From Paramacrobiotus metropolitanus (lineage: Eukaryota; Tardigrada; Eutardigrada; Parachela; Macrobiotidae), in assembly GCF_019649055.1 (NCBI RefSeq), contig NW_026570365.1, forward strand, positions 1 through 64,000: a stretch of 64,000 nt of DNA, given 5' to 3'. The notes beneath the pieces are model-generated. The model was given only the letters and a program-made list of their open reading frames with translations, made no database searches and had not been told where the DNA came from. Below, piece after piece: positions 24,804 through 35,646 of this stretch (the stretch's first letter is position 1; every line of letters starts with the position of its first letter). Made by a program: the position numbers and the translations under genes.

Positions 24804-25534
24804 GCTCGAACTTATAGCCCCGGTCGGGATCTGACAGAAGCCCGATGAGGTCTTGGTATTTCATCAACGGGATTATAAAGTCCGGGTGGTGGAACGTGCG
24901 GTATTCAACGAATACTGAGAATGCTCGTGACCATTTAAAATAATCGGTAATCTGCTCCTTCTTCATAGACGGAAGAAAAATAGCTTCGCCGGTGGTAGGG
25001 TCGTGTGTCATCTTAGTGCCCGTCTGCGGCCGCTTGGAAGGCACTCTATTTTGTGGTAGCAAATCCGCAAAGTCCACAAACTGCGAGTGATCAAGCAAGG
25101 CGTCGCGCAACTTGGGGTTCACCGCTCGCAGGTCTCGATACACGGACGGGCCAAGTCGTTCGTAGATGTTTTTGTTCAATAGTGATTTCAGTAATTGGTT
25201 TCTTACTGTTACCTGCAACAACACGATTCGAAGAGGGAGACAGTGTTCGGCTGGGACCAGCGTTCACGGTAAGAGGTCCATGCGCCGCACTCTTTTCCAC
25301 GGTTGTAATTCTTTCATTAAGCGCCTGGACTTGATCACTGATGTTCTTCAGAAGGTCGTTCGTGCTAGGTGGAAATGTCGTTGACGGCGGTACTGTCACC
25401 TGTGAGCGGAGACGGTTTTGTGCGGGAGGAGATGCGCTGGCTATTCGTTTACGGCCGCGACTCGCAGAAGCCTCTGTCGGTCTCCCGCGTCCCGACGGTC
25501 TGCCGCGTCCTGAACGTTTGGGTGGCATCTTCAA
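24403..25534 (-). CDS. gag of the DIRS-type element, in two overlapping frames
   Basis: The first ORF (25534 down to 25091) starts with a basic RGRPSGRGRP-rich segment and a short coiled-coil-like stretch (LLKNISDQVQALNERI). The second (25224 down to 24403) continues in another frame with a capsid-like region and zinc knuckles: CGRCKEVGHVARDC (CCHC), a CNNFNKGNCTTPC cluster and CSECNSEGHAEYNC. The sequence suggests one structural protein interrupted by a one-base shift in the 25091-25224 overlap. This could be a mutation, a sequence error or programmed frameshifting; no slippery site is obvious. Confidence 0.75.
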
Positions 25535-25979
25535 GCTGTAGTATTCGGTTATCGAAAGAACTGGGTAAAGTTTTCTTTCTCAAAATAAAAGAACTTCTAA
25601 AAGAACAAGATCACTCGCGCGCACACGATACAGAAATGCAAAGACAACTGCATGTCGAAACAGAAACGCAAAACCAAATGCGGGCACAGGAACAGTGCCG
25701 GGCGCAAACAGCACGCGCAAGCGCACCGGCGGCCGCTTTGATCTAAGGGCCGCGACAGCGCGCAGCGCCATCTCTCGAGGCTCACGTAACGCGCTACGGC
25801 GGGAGAAAAGAAAAGAGCGGGAGGCATACCCTCCAGCTAACATTAACAACAATTAACTTGTTAATTGTAACTTATGTTACGATTTAGTGCAGACCGCAGT
25901 TAGTTTGATCACGGTCCAGAGCATAAAACTTGTCAGATGCCTCAAAGAGTGTCACGGCAACGTTACTCCAAATAAAAAA

Positions 25980-26094
25980 ATGCACATCTTCGCTGCGTTC
26001 TCGTTCGTTGTTCTGGCATCTGCAATCAACGTTATCGAAGTGGAAAGCTGTGAGTTGGATCTTATGTACACCGGAAGTGGCTTACGCTCTCGAG
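25980..26094 (+). CDS. first exon of a small secreted peptide
   Basis: An ATG at 25980 opens a typical signal peptide (MHIFAAFSFVVLASAIN), then ESCELDLMYTGSGLRSR, and ends in phase 1 at a GTACGT donor. The same exon design, with the same splice position, occurs on the minus strand at 49127-49235 (about 60% identical residues), which strongly supports that it is real. A candidate second exon at about 26203 would add about 27 residues (KLKNVYGQEW...) to a stop, but it does not resemble the candidate second exon of the paralogue, so I leave it out. The function is unknown; the size fits a neuropeptide, cysteine peptide or defence peptide. Confidence 0.6.
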
Positions 26095-26538
26095 GTACGT
26101 GTACCCTTTTAACGCACATCTTTTTATAATAAACGCAACGATCTGTTATTTTTGAGGCCACGGCAATCAGCTTATTTTACAAATCAACACTGTCCCAGCG
26201 CAGGCAAATTAAAGAACGTGTACGGGCAAGAATGGCAACTTATGCAGCAAAGACTTCGACAACGACAACACCCAAGCAACCTTTGATGACCTTTGACCCA
26301 CAACCCACGAAATCGTCACACTTGTAGTGTATGTCAGTACTCGTACAAAGGTTGTATGAGTATCTCGTGAAATGGATAACGGCCTATGGCTAATGTGCCG
26401 TAGCAACGGTATTGTTGTTGTCCGTTATTATTGCCATGTCTAGAGTTTAGTTGGTTTTTTGCTGCTGTCCCGAGCGGACATAATAAAAGATTATGCCGTT
26501 CGTTCAATTCATGACAACACTGACAAGGGACTTTTCAG

Positions 26539-26811
26539 GTGGCGCGAATGATTTTTGCGACTGCAATGGTATTTGCCACTGCGTGGCTCCCTTTCCAGGG
26601 TTGGCTTTAGTACAACACCTTTGCGGCTACGCCATCGCACAACGAATGGTATTCCTTGTTCGCCAAAACACTTATTTATCTCAACTCGGCAATAAATCCG
26701 GTCCTGTATAACATTATAAGGGCGAGATTCCGAAGGGAGTTTTATCAAACGATCACTTGCAAAGGTATTTGCGTTCAAAACGAAAGTGTACATACGTGTC
26801 ACTTGGGTTAG
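26539..26811 (+). pseudogene. TRH-receptor-like GPCR last exon with in-frame stop
   Basis: After an acceptor (TTTTCAG) the frame encodes TM6 (VARMIFATAMVFATAWLPF), an extracellular loop, and TM7 ending SAINPVLYNII with a short tail RARFRREFYQ, then a TAG at 26809. The spacing and the block YLNSAINPVLYN match thyrotropin-releasing-hormone receptors and related neuropeptide receptors. A TAG at 26608-26610 interrupts the frame just after TM6 with no change of spacing, so it looks like a point change and not an intron. I could not find exons for TM1-TM5 upstream; the DIRS-type element lies in that direction. It is either a decayed gene fragment or a gene with a base error. Confidence 0.72.
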
Positions 26812-28084
26812 AAGTTAGAACCAATATGCTTAACTTTACAAGAGTGCGCCAATCGCCCAAAAGGGAAAGTGATAAGGACGGAACTGGGTCCGCGGGAGCC
26901 ATACATCTGTGCCATTGTTTCTAAAGCCGATTTCCTCATGGATATCTGGATTTATTTCGTTTTTTTTTCTCCAAAAATTTCACTTTAGAAAGAACGAAGT
27001 TCAATAAAGCATCAGCTGCACTGTGCGCACTTTCAAAATTCTGAATACTTCCCGTCAGAAAATCTGGGAGCGTTTGCTGATGTGACTTAAAAGCTCAGTG
27101 TACCGCATGTAATTTCTAAAAAGCCTTATCATATCTATATAGCGCGCCTATTTGCCCATACATTCGCGGCTTAACCGTATAAGGTGTGGATATCTGTTGA
27201 AAACAATAATGCTAGATCACTAAATGTACATACCGTAAGAGATATTAAGCACTTATGCACCTCTCTTCAAATATTGTCATATAAAAAATGATAAGCTGAA
27301 AAACCCCGAGCTCCTTTTACAAATCCAAATTAACATGTTAGATTGAATGGATGTACGTTGGATTCCAAACGAGCATGTAGGTAGAAGTACTACTGCCTCA
27401 GGACTTTAGTCATCATTTATAAGGCACAAGTTTCTGTAATCGTCAAAACACCTCCTCCTTTAACAAACAGAGACCATGCATCTATTGCAGATTTTCTAGA
27501 TTAATAATGTCTGTGGCGAACTGCATCAGTACTATGAATTACAGTTTCCTATTGGCTACTGCACATCCTGCAGCAGACTTATTACAGAACAGGACAAAAA
27601 TAAACAGAAATCGGCCAGTTTTTTTCCGCAGTCGCGACTCACCTGCTAATTTTTGTCGGTGAGCCGTCATATCAGGTCGACTGAAATTCGTCGACCAGTA
27701 CTAAATCCTGCAGACACGATGTTGACACGTCGCAAAGCCGAGCTAGCGTTCTGCAGGTATGTCTTAGTTTTCTTTAGATTAATTTAAGTTTTTTTAAGCT
27801 TTCTTAGATTTGTTATACTATTTTTAATGGGTTCCTATATTTTCTTATTTTTATGTTTGTTAGTTTATTTCTGGGTACACCAGCTACTACAGTCAGTGAA
27901 AATTTTATCCCGGGCAATTGATTTTAGGGAGATATCTGGTTCCATCCACCAAAACTCGCGCTGCTTCCTCGTCACACTTTCTTGCAATGGCTGCCGCTGT
28001 TCCATTTATATGTACTTGCATGTCTGACATCGCACTACAAACCAGTTTCATAACTGTTAGATGCAGGTGTTCCACAACATCATC
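26812..28084. other. intergenic, no supported gene
   Basis: AT-rich sequence with no convincing exon. At about 27719-27757 an ATG (MLTRRKAELAFC) is followed by a good GTATGT donor and could be a lone first exon, but nothing confirms it. Confidence 0.35.
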
Positions 28085-31000
28085 TCAAGAAATACTGGGT
28101 ACCGACCTGCAAGCGTTTTCCTGAGCAGATGAAACGCTGACAGACTGCAGAACATATGGCGACGTGGGTGACAGCACGATTGAAGGGACAATATCGGCAT
28201 TTTGCGCGTAACACTGTCCGTACACTGCGGGTATGTAGCGCTGAAGAGGGACAGGCGTGTCGCAAAGCTTGCCCACAAATGTCTCCCATGTGGCCCCAAA
28301 CCAGCCGTTTGCGTTCTCGGGCGTCGTATATCCAGGACAACGCTGGTTCATGGTCAGCAGGCACTGCCCGTATTCTTGGCTCAGACTGCAAAAGATTGCG
28401 ACAATCACTTTTGACTGGTAACGCTAACGGTTCGGGGAAGCAATCCGTCAAAACCTTAACACTAACGTCTATTCGCAAATGCTGCACTTTCAGCAATTTA
28501 TTCAGGGATTGTGTGCTCGGAGATAAAATAATCATTAAGATAAAATGATTGTTAGTAAACCATTTCTTCCTGTAAATTTAAATTATGTTCAAAAATGAAC
28601 CTTTTTTCGAAAACAGTCTGTTCGCGCATCATACGGGTCGAGGAATATGCCTGTTACTACAGGCTGTAGTTTACGTTCTAAAAAGGCAGGTTACATGTAA
28701 CTTCGTAGGTAGTGCTAGGACCAGTTCTGTTTTGTTTAGTTTTGCAGTTTATCGTGGATCGTGGATCACCGAACTGAACGCGTGGTTTATGGACGATGGA
28801 ACACTAGGAGGCCGCCCGGGAGAAATCCTGAGCAATTTTAAACTACTCGTCACGGAAGAAGAAAAAGTCGGTTATCTGTGAACCTTTCAAAATGCGAGCT
28901 CTTTATCTGCGGTGGATCGGAGACACAACAAGAAGATGTCGCTGCAAATTTCAAGACACATTTTCCCAGTTTGTCGGTGGTGTCCAAAGACAAGCTGAGC
29001 CTCTTGGGATCACCTTTGTTGCCGACAGGAGTAACACCCGTGATTAAAAACAAAGTGGAAGAAGTGAAGAACACGTGCGAACGACTTACGCTAATTCCAA
29101 AACACCAAGCACTGTTTTTGTTAAAAAATTGCCTTGGCGTACCGAAAATCGTTCACCTCCTTCGTACTTCCTTGGCGTGGCAGTTTTCGGAAGAATTATA
29201 CGCCTTAGATCAAACTTTTCGCGCTGCTGTGGAGACCATCACTGACGTGAAAATGGATCACCCTACGTGGATGCAGGCATCACTTCCTGTTCGATTGGGT
29301 GGTTTAGGTATCCGACGCACCGAGGAGCTAGCTTCCTCCGCCTACCTGGCATCGGCTTCCTCTGTGCGCCCGCTTATCTCTAAATTATGCCCGATACTAC
29401 CACCGACCGATGTAACATCCGCAACACTGGCCTGGAAGTTGCTTACAGGTTTAAATGATGTGCCGGCTGAACCCCTTTACAGCGTACAAAAAGCCTGGGA
29501 CACTCCTGCGACCTTGCGTGCCCTCTCTGACCTTTCTGCACTCCGTGTCTCTGCCACAGAAGTCGCACATTTGAAGGCGGTGTCAACACCAGAATCCGGT
29601 TACTGGATTCACGCATTACCAGCTGCTTGCTTAGGTAATCTGTTAGAAAATATTGATTTTCAGACCAGCGTCGCTCTACGATTAGGTGCCCCTATCGTAA
29701 CGCCTCATGAATGTAAATGCGGCGAATGGGTGGACGAGTTCGGGAGACATGGAATGCGGTGCAAACGATCAGCCGGACGACTACCTAGACACGATGGCAT
29801 CAGCAGGGAGTTCGCTCGCGCTTAACGACGGGCGGTTTCCCTGCCAGAGTAGAACCGAAAGGATTGGCCGTAGTGGGTAACAAAAGACCGGATGTAGTTA
29901 CGCTTATCCCATGGGAACGTGGTAAACCACTCGCAATAGACGTAACCTGTGTTGACACTCTGGCAACTTCTTATGTTGACCGTACATCCGTCAATGTCGG
30001 TGCGGCAGCGGAACTAGCCGAAACAAAAAAAGCTCGCAAAACATGCGTGGCTTCAGCCAAGGTACGATTTTGTCGCCGCTGCCTTCGAAACATACGGACC
30101 TTTGGGCGGCGGAGCTAAGAAGCTAGTGGATAAAATCGGACACCTCGTCGCGGCCACTACCGGGCAACCACGGGCGAAGGAATTTTTCCGGCAGCGGATC
30201 TCCATACAGATTCAAAGAAGAAACGCTATGTGCGTGATGGGCACAATACCGGATCATGAGAAATTAGAGGAAATTTTCTTGTCATAGCCTGTTAAAACTG
30301 TCTTTGTTTAGTTGGTGTATGAAATTTGTAGTTCAGCAATAATCTTTTGTTTTAAATGCTGTTATGTATTAGTTGATAGCATTTTGCGTTTACATATTTG
30401 GGCATCCCTATGCTTGTTGCGAGAAATATTACGTGTTGGAAAGTGGCACCATAACTGCTTGTAGCATAACGTATGTAGTGCTACCTATACCGTATAAATC
30501 TACAATAAAGGGAAACATGGGGCGTCCCTAAATAATAGGTTTTACTCTTAAAAGGGCTTAAATGAGAGTAAAAACATAAAAATGGATACCGTAAAATCCG
30601 ATATTCACGCCCCCCGAAATTAACGCCCCTCGCGGTCTTAGACGCCCCTCCCACAAGCCACGAAATAATGGAAGCCTCCCCCCGAAATTATCGCCCCGGG
30701 GCGTCTGCTAAATTGCGGCGCCGCGCTATTTTGGTCTGTTGTCGATACAGTCTTGATGGTACATCTTGCTTATTTACAGTAGGTGAATTCAACTTGCAGC
30801 ACACTCGTCAAACCATGATTTTCTAACAGCAGATATTCCAACATTTTTATTGTCTTATTTTTTTGAAAATTCAGTTTGAAAAAATTCTAACAGCAATTCA
30901 CGGCTTTCGAGCGGGGAATTATCAATATGGGCTATAGACCAAAAAAACGCAAACTCAAAACTTTGGACAAAAAACGCACGCTCAATACGAAAATCGTTTT

Positions 31001-31719
31001 ACGTACACAAAACCGGATTCCCTATATTTTCTTCATTCTTTTTATCTTTTCGACCAAACCAGACTACAATAACTTTTCTCTGACTTTGAAATGATTACCA
31101 CAATTCTTAGAATTGAGTTCGTTTGAAATTAAGTTGTCAGATGTAAACAGTAAGGCCTTTTAAAGGCTTTACCTAGTACGAAATAATTCATCTGACTATC
31201 AACTTTAAAAGGCATTGTTACATATACTTCGACATTTTTTTTACTCCGGATTGCCATTTTTGCAGTACGGCTTCACGAACAGGACACTCATTGTCAGCTG
31301 TACGATAGTAAAGCGCTATCACATTCACCGATCCCGCATATATCTGATTTAGCGCGGCTGAGTTAAAGATGGCTGTACGTGGGTCCAAAATAGTCAAAAC
31401 TGCACGTAAATGCCGGTTCGCCAGACCGTAAGAATATTAAAGAATTCTAGAGTTCCAAAAACGTCGAAGTATCTGTTGTTCGGACAAATGCACCATAGTG
31501 ACCTTACCGACAAAACAGCTTTCCGGTGTTGGCTGTTTGGTTAACCTTGTCATCCGCTACGGGCCACTGTTCGCGCATCAGTTCATACCGATATTCATCT
31601 TGCTGGAGTTGCAGGCCGTAGCAGCGTGATTTCAGTCCGTCGCAGGTTTCTGCTAACGGCGATGGAGAACAACCGACAACAAGAATAAAGGTCCAGACTA
31701 AAAACGGTATTATGTGCAT
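28085..31719 (-). CDS. secreted eight-cysteine protein, two exons
   Basis: Exon 1 (31719-31508) starts MHIIPFLVWTFILVVGCS, a good signal peptide, continues from ETCDGLKSRCYGL to KLFC and ends at GTAAGG in phase 2. Exon 2 (28385-28085) follows a TTTTGCAG acceptor and continues in phase as RLSQEYGQCLLTMNQRC, ending in a TGA. The joined frame is 170 residues with eight cysteines after the signal peptide, so four disulphides are possible. A secreted or extracellular protein is likely; I do not recognise the family. The intron of about 3.1 kb holds a decayed retroelement copy in the opposite orientation (28740-30290). The joining rests on matching phase, splice signals and complementary signal peptide and stop. 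An alternative frame of exon 2 (28535-28080) is open but has no such context. Confidence 0.6.
28740..30290 (+). pseudogene. decayed non-LTR retroelement copy (RT 3' part and C-terminal nuclease-like domain)
   Basis: Similarity to the intact ORF at 33532-35316 runs through frames starting at about 28750, 28878, 29831 and 30060, so at least three frameshifts or stops break it. Landmarks: AWFMDDG (RT catalytic box), KCELFICGGSE, SLPVRLGGLGIRR, a CKCGEWVDEFGRHGMRC zinc-like cluster, KRPDVVTLIPWERGKPL followed by AIDVTCVDTLATSY, and GQPRAKEFFRQRISIQIQ to a terminal EEIFLS and stop. The copy is 5'-truncated just before the catalytic box. It lies inside the intron of the minus-strand secreted-protein gene. 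Confidence 0.85.
30291..31507. other. no gene; GC-rich repeat remnant near 30.6 kb
   Basis: At 30605-30715 the words CCCCCCGAAATTAACGCCCC and CCCCCCGAAATTATCGCCCC occur about 70 bases apart in otherwise AT-rich DNA, probably part of a mobile-element remnant. The remainder is intron of the minus-strand secreted-protein gene. Confidence 0.4.
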
Positions 31720-31869
31720 CTCTACTCTCTTTGCCAGAGATGAATACCGTCCACTTCAGTCTGTGATCACGTCGAACAAAGATGTACAACATGACGGATA
31801 TCCTTGATTACAGCTTTAACAAACTGTAGCATAGAATAATGCAGTATTTTTTTATTTCATAAACGCGTA

Positions 31870-32205
31870 TACATTACAGATTGAAAAGAAACAGTAATCA
31901 CAACAACAAAATTTCATTTAAAGCTGCCGCTCCATCCACTGTTCCGAGTACTGAAGCGGCGTTGCCCCGCTGAATTTTCAGTGACAACCGTTGACGGAGA
32001 AATTCATGGGAGCGAGGTTCACCCGTGTGTAGTTGAAGTCGTTTGCCGATTTCTTTTACTAAGAGTATGGGTAGCTTCCCCCATGGCCCAAGAGTTTCGA
32101 AACCTAATGGAGAGAAGACATATCTACCCTCCAAACACGAGTACAGTCGTAATTTTTTATCTTCGGCCTCCGCAGCAGCAGCTCCTGCGGTAACGTCCTG
32201 TCTTA
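31870..32205 (-). pseudogene. 3'-end fragment of the same non-LTR element
   Basis: On the minus strand the translation matches the last 90-100 residues of the 594-codon ORF: AAAAEAEDKK, GRYVFSPLGFETLGPWG, EIGKRLQLHTGEPRSHEF, LRQRLSLKIQRGNAASVLGT, then NEILLL and a stop. One frame change near 32134 separates the two ends. Only the extreme 3' part is present, which is the usual result of incomplete reverse transcription. Confidence 0.85.
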
Positions 32206-33049
<844 letters not shown>

Positions 33050-33531
33050 AGTATGTGTACATGCTATAAAATTTCAACCAAGCCAACGAGCTGGAATACA
33101 AAGAATTCACATGATTAATTTTCTTGTAATATGAGCGAATGATTCCATGCTTTGTTTACGGTCTTTAGCTAATGCCACGAAATTAACACACAAGAGAAAG
33201 CCTAAAGAAAACTGGCATGAAAAAGGAAGTCATATACCGGCTTCAACAGTAAACAAGCAGAAAAAGTACCGCTTATGCTTTCTATGTAAACCGGCTTTTA
33301 TCGAATGCGTGGAATCATTCGGCAACAAAACACTCTAAAGGCGCCAACCTACTGATATGACTTATGTTTTACTTGTGCAGTTAAGGGGATCCCTATGAGA
33401 TGAAAGTGGGTCTGGCAAAACATGAATAGGTTAAAAACAACTGGAAGATCATTGTTTCCATTGTTCTGACTGCATGCACAAAGGATTTGGCTACACAATG
33501 ATGTATTGCGATCTGGCTACACAATGGTGTT

Positions 33532-35316
33532 TTGCGAGCTAACCCAGCCAGCCCTACTGTTTTGTTGAAGCTCGATTTTCGAAACGCTTTCAACACTGTT
33601 CGGCGTGATGTAGTCCTGGAACAGGCTGCTGAGAAATTACCGCAGTACTTTCATTTCGTTTCTCAGTGTTACAGAAATTCTTCTACTTTGTTCTGCGGTG
33701 AAACTACGATGCCGTCATCCCATGGAGTGCAGCAGGGTGATCCGCTTGGCCCGTTGCTGTTTTGCCTCGCTTCTAACAAGCTGTCAAGAAACCTCCAGTG
33801 CGAACTCAACGCCTGGTTCCTGGACGATGGGACGGCAGGGGGAGACCCCGAAGTAGTTTTAAACGACTTCACCCGAGTACGTGATGACGCGTCAAGAATT
33901 GGCCTGGAACTCAACTTTGCCAAGTGTGAACTGTACGTTTATGGCGGGTCTGAAGCGGAACAGCAGAGCATCTACGACCGTTTTGCTGCAGTTGCACCGG
34001 GCATTCAAAGATTAACTGCTGAAACACTGGATTTGCTCGGTGCTCCCCTCACTGACTGGTCAATCGGCCGTTGCCTGGACAGTAAGATTAGCCAGATCAA
34101 AAAGTTAACCGATTCTTTGGGTGTTTTACCGGCACAGCAGGGGCTATTTTTGCTGCGAAACAGTCTTTCACTCCCGCGCCTTATGTACACCCTACGATTG
34201 GCCCCGTGTCATAAATATCCCGAGAAGCTAAAGGAGTTTGATCACGCTATTAGGTCCAAAGCCGAAGAAATAACGAATGTTAAAATGGATGAGAGCTTAT
34301 ACGCCCCGGCCTCCTTACCGGTGAAGTCTGGGGGTTTGGGATTGCCTAAAGCAGAGGAAATTGCAACACCGGCTTATCTCTCCTCGCTGTATTCCACTGA
34401 CGAATTGGTATGCACTATTGTGCCCGAAGATTGCCCCGACGACCGGTCAGACGTTGAAGTACGCTGGGAAGAAAGCACGGGAAAAGCTGCTCCTGCGATG
34501 GAAGATCGGTGCAGACAACGTTTGTGGTCGGACATGCTGACTGCCGCTAAACTGGAATCCTTAAAAGAGAACGCCGACGTTATTACCTCTGCTCGTCTGT
34601 TGGCTGCTTCTTCTAGGGACGCCAGTGCGTGGTTGTTTGCATTGCCGGTTGCTAGCCTTGGTACACTGCTAGACGACGCTGGTCTACGGATCGCTGTTGC
34701 TTTACGTATGGGGGCACAGATTTGCAAGGAGCATAAATGCCGTTGTGGGGAAATAGTCGATGCTCGCGGCTTGCATGGTTTGTCATGCTTAAAAAGTCAG
34801 GGAAGGTACAGGCGACATGCGAGTTTAAATAGCGTGATTCAACGCGGCCTGGGATCAGCAAAGGTGCCGGCAATCTTGGAGCCTCCTGGCTTAAGTAGAT
34901 CGAATGGAAAGCGGCCTGATGGACTATCACTGTTTCCTTGGAAAAATGGCCAGCCCTTGATATGGGATGTGACGGTTTGCGACACATTCGCCATGTCTTA
35001 CATTGCCGGGTCATCTGTAGCGGCAGGATCGGCAGCGGAAGATGCAGAAGATCGAAAGCGGAGCAACTATGCGGAGCTGACTGATCGTTATTTTTTCCAG
35101 CCTGTGGCTTTCGAAACTACGGGAAGTTGCGGCGTTAGCACCCGTCAGTTCATCAGTGAAATTGGCCGACGTATCACAGAACAAACAGGGGAACCGCGAG
35201 CTACCGATTTCCTGTGGCAACGTATTAGTGTGGAAATCCAGCGCGGAAACGCGGCTTCTGTTTTAGGAACTGTCGGCTGTTCTACAGAGCTAGAAGAGAT
35301 ATTTTACTTGTTCTAA
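33532..35316 (+). CDS. non-LTR retroelement ORF: RT catalytic part, zinc cluster, restriction-like nuclease domain
   Basis: The frame is open for 594 codons but starts inside the RT domain. LLKLDFRNAFNTVRRD (first catalytic aspartate, about residues 11-26), GVQQGDPLGPLLFCLA (65-80) and the catalytic box FLDDG (96-100) are present; the N-terminal fingers motifs and any ORF1 are missing. After the thumb comes a CRCGEIVDARGLHGLSC cluster that looks zinc-binding. It is followed by GKRPDGLSLFPWKNGQPLIW then DVTVCDTFAMSYI, whose P-D...D-V-T pattern resembles the PD-(D/E)xK-type nuclease at the C-terminus of R2-like elements. The end, EPRATDFLWQRISVEIQRGN to EEIFYLF, is shared with three other copies here. 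It is intact while the others are broken. It may be a truncated copy or a reduced gene carried by the surrounding inverted-repeat unit. Confidence 0.85.
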   Translation: MRANPASPTVLLKLDFRNAFNTVRRDVVLEQAAEKLPQYFHFVSQCYRNSSTLFCGETTMPSSHGVQQGDPLGPLLFCLASNKLSRNLQCELNAWFLDDGTAGGDPEVVLNDFTRVRDDASRIGLELNFAKCELYVYGGSEAEQQSIYDRFAAVAPGIQRLTAETLDLLGAPLTDWSIGRCLDSKISQIKKLTDSLGVLPAQQGLFLLRNSLSLPRLMYTLRLAPCHKYPEKLKEFDHAIRSKAEEITNVKMDESLYAPASLPVKSGGLGLPKAEEIATPAYLSSLYSTDELVCTIVPEDCPDDRSDVEVRWEESTGKAAPAMEDRCRQRLWSDMLTAAKLESLKENADVITSARLLAASSRDASAWLFALPVASLGTLLDDAGLRIAVALRMGAQICKEHKCRCGEIVDARGLHGLSCLKSQGRYRRHASLNSVIQRGLGSAKVPAILEPPGLSRSNGKRPDGLSLFPWKNGQPLIWDVTVCDTFAMSYIAGSSVAAGSAAEDAEDRKRSNYAELTDRYFFQPVAFETTGSCGVSTRQFISEIGRRITEQTGEPRATDFLWQRISVEIQRGNAASVLGTVGCSTELEEIFYLF

Positions 35317-35496
35317 TTTTTGGAAATATTTGTCTAAGTGTTAAATGGCATTTGCTTGTACAAGTATTGCGATCTTGTCTACGCTCTCTCTGGACAGAGC
35401 TATTCAAGAAACAAAGGAAAAACTTTGAATTCAAAAGTCGAATGAGAAAGTTTTTTCAAATTAGATGTGATACACATCATTGGATGTGCTTTAGCC

Positions 35497-35646
35497 TAGA
35501 AAGCTTATATTCTCCAACATGCTAATAAAAAATGTTGTTAGTTTACAAAAAAATCGAGAAAAACACTTTTTGAAAAGTGTTTTTTTGAGTTTATTCAAAC
35601 ATGCCTTATTGGACTATGGCAGTGTCTCGGTATATAAGCTTTCTAG
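35497..35646. repeat. nested fold-back structure
   Basis: The outer arms CTAGAAAGCTTATAT (35497) and ATATAAGCTTTCTAG (35632) are inverted repeats. A second hairpin with AAAACACTTTT and AAAAGTGTTTT arms lies between them at 35559-35585. It lies within the TTAA-flanked unit, downstream of its ORF. Confidence 0.7.

Larger units (their letters stand above)
21650..25860 (-). mobile_element. tyrosine-recombinase (DIRS-order) retrotransposon
   Basis: This minus-strand element has the order gag - reverse transcriptase/RNase H - tyrosine recombinase (entries below). Such elements integrate by a tyrosine recombinase instead of a DDE integrase. The recombinase comes last and I see no methyltransferase domain downstream of RNase H, so the layout is closer to PAT/Ngaro-type elements than to DIRS1 itself. 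The exact ends are not fixed: I could not recognise the split direct repeats or inverted termini by eye. The outer limits given are the span of GC-rich, element-like sequence. The element sits between the orphan stretches at 20-21 kb and the secreted-peptide exon at 25980. RT-RNase H and recombinase are open along their full length, so it is a relatively young copy. Confidence 0.85.

Noticed and set aside
25369-25746. Plus-strand ORF with glutamine-rich stretch
   Set aside because: It is antisense to gag and to the 5' region of the DIRS-type element.
28080-28535. 151-codon minus-strand ORF in another frame over the secreted-protein exon 2
   Set aside because: The alternative frame gives a phase-matched splice with a signal-peptide exon and a coherent cysteine pattern; this one has neither.
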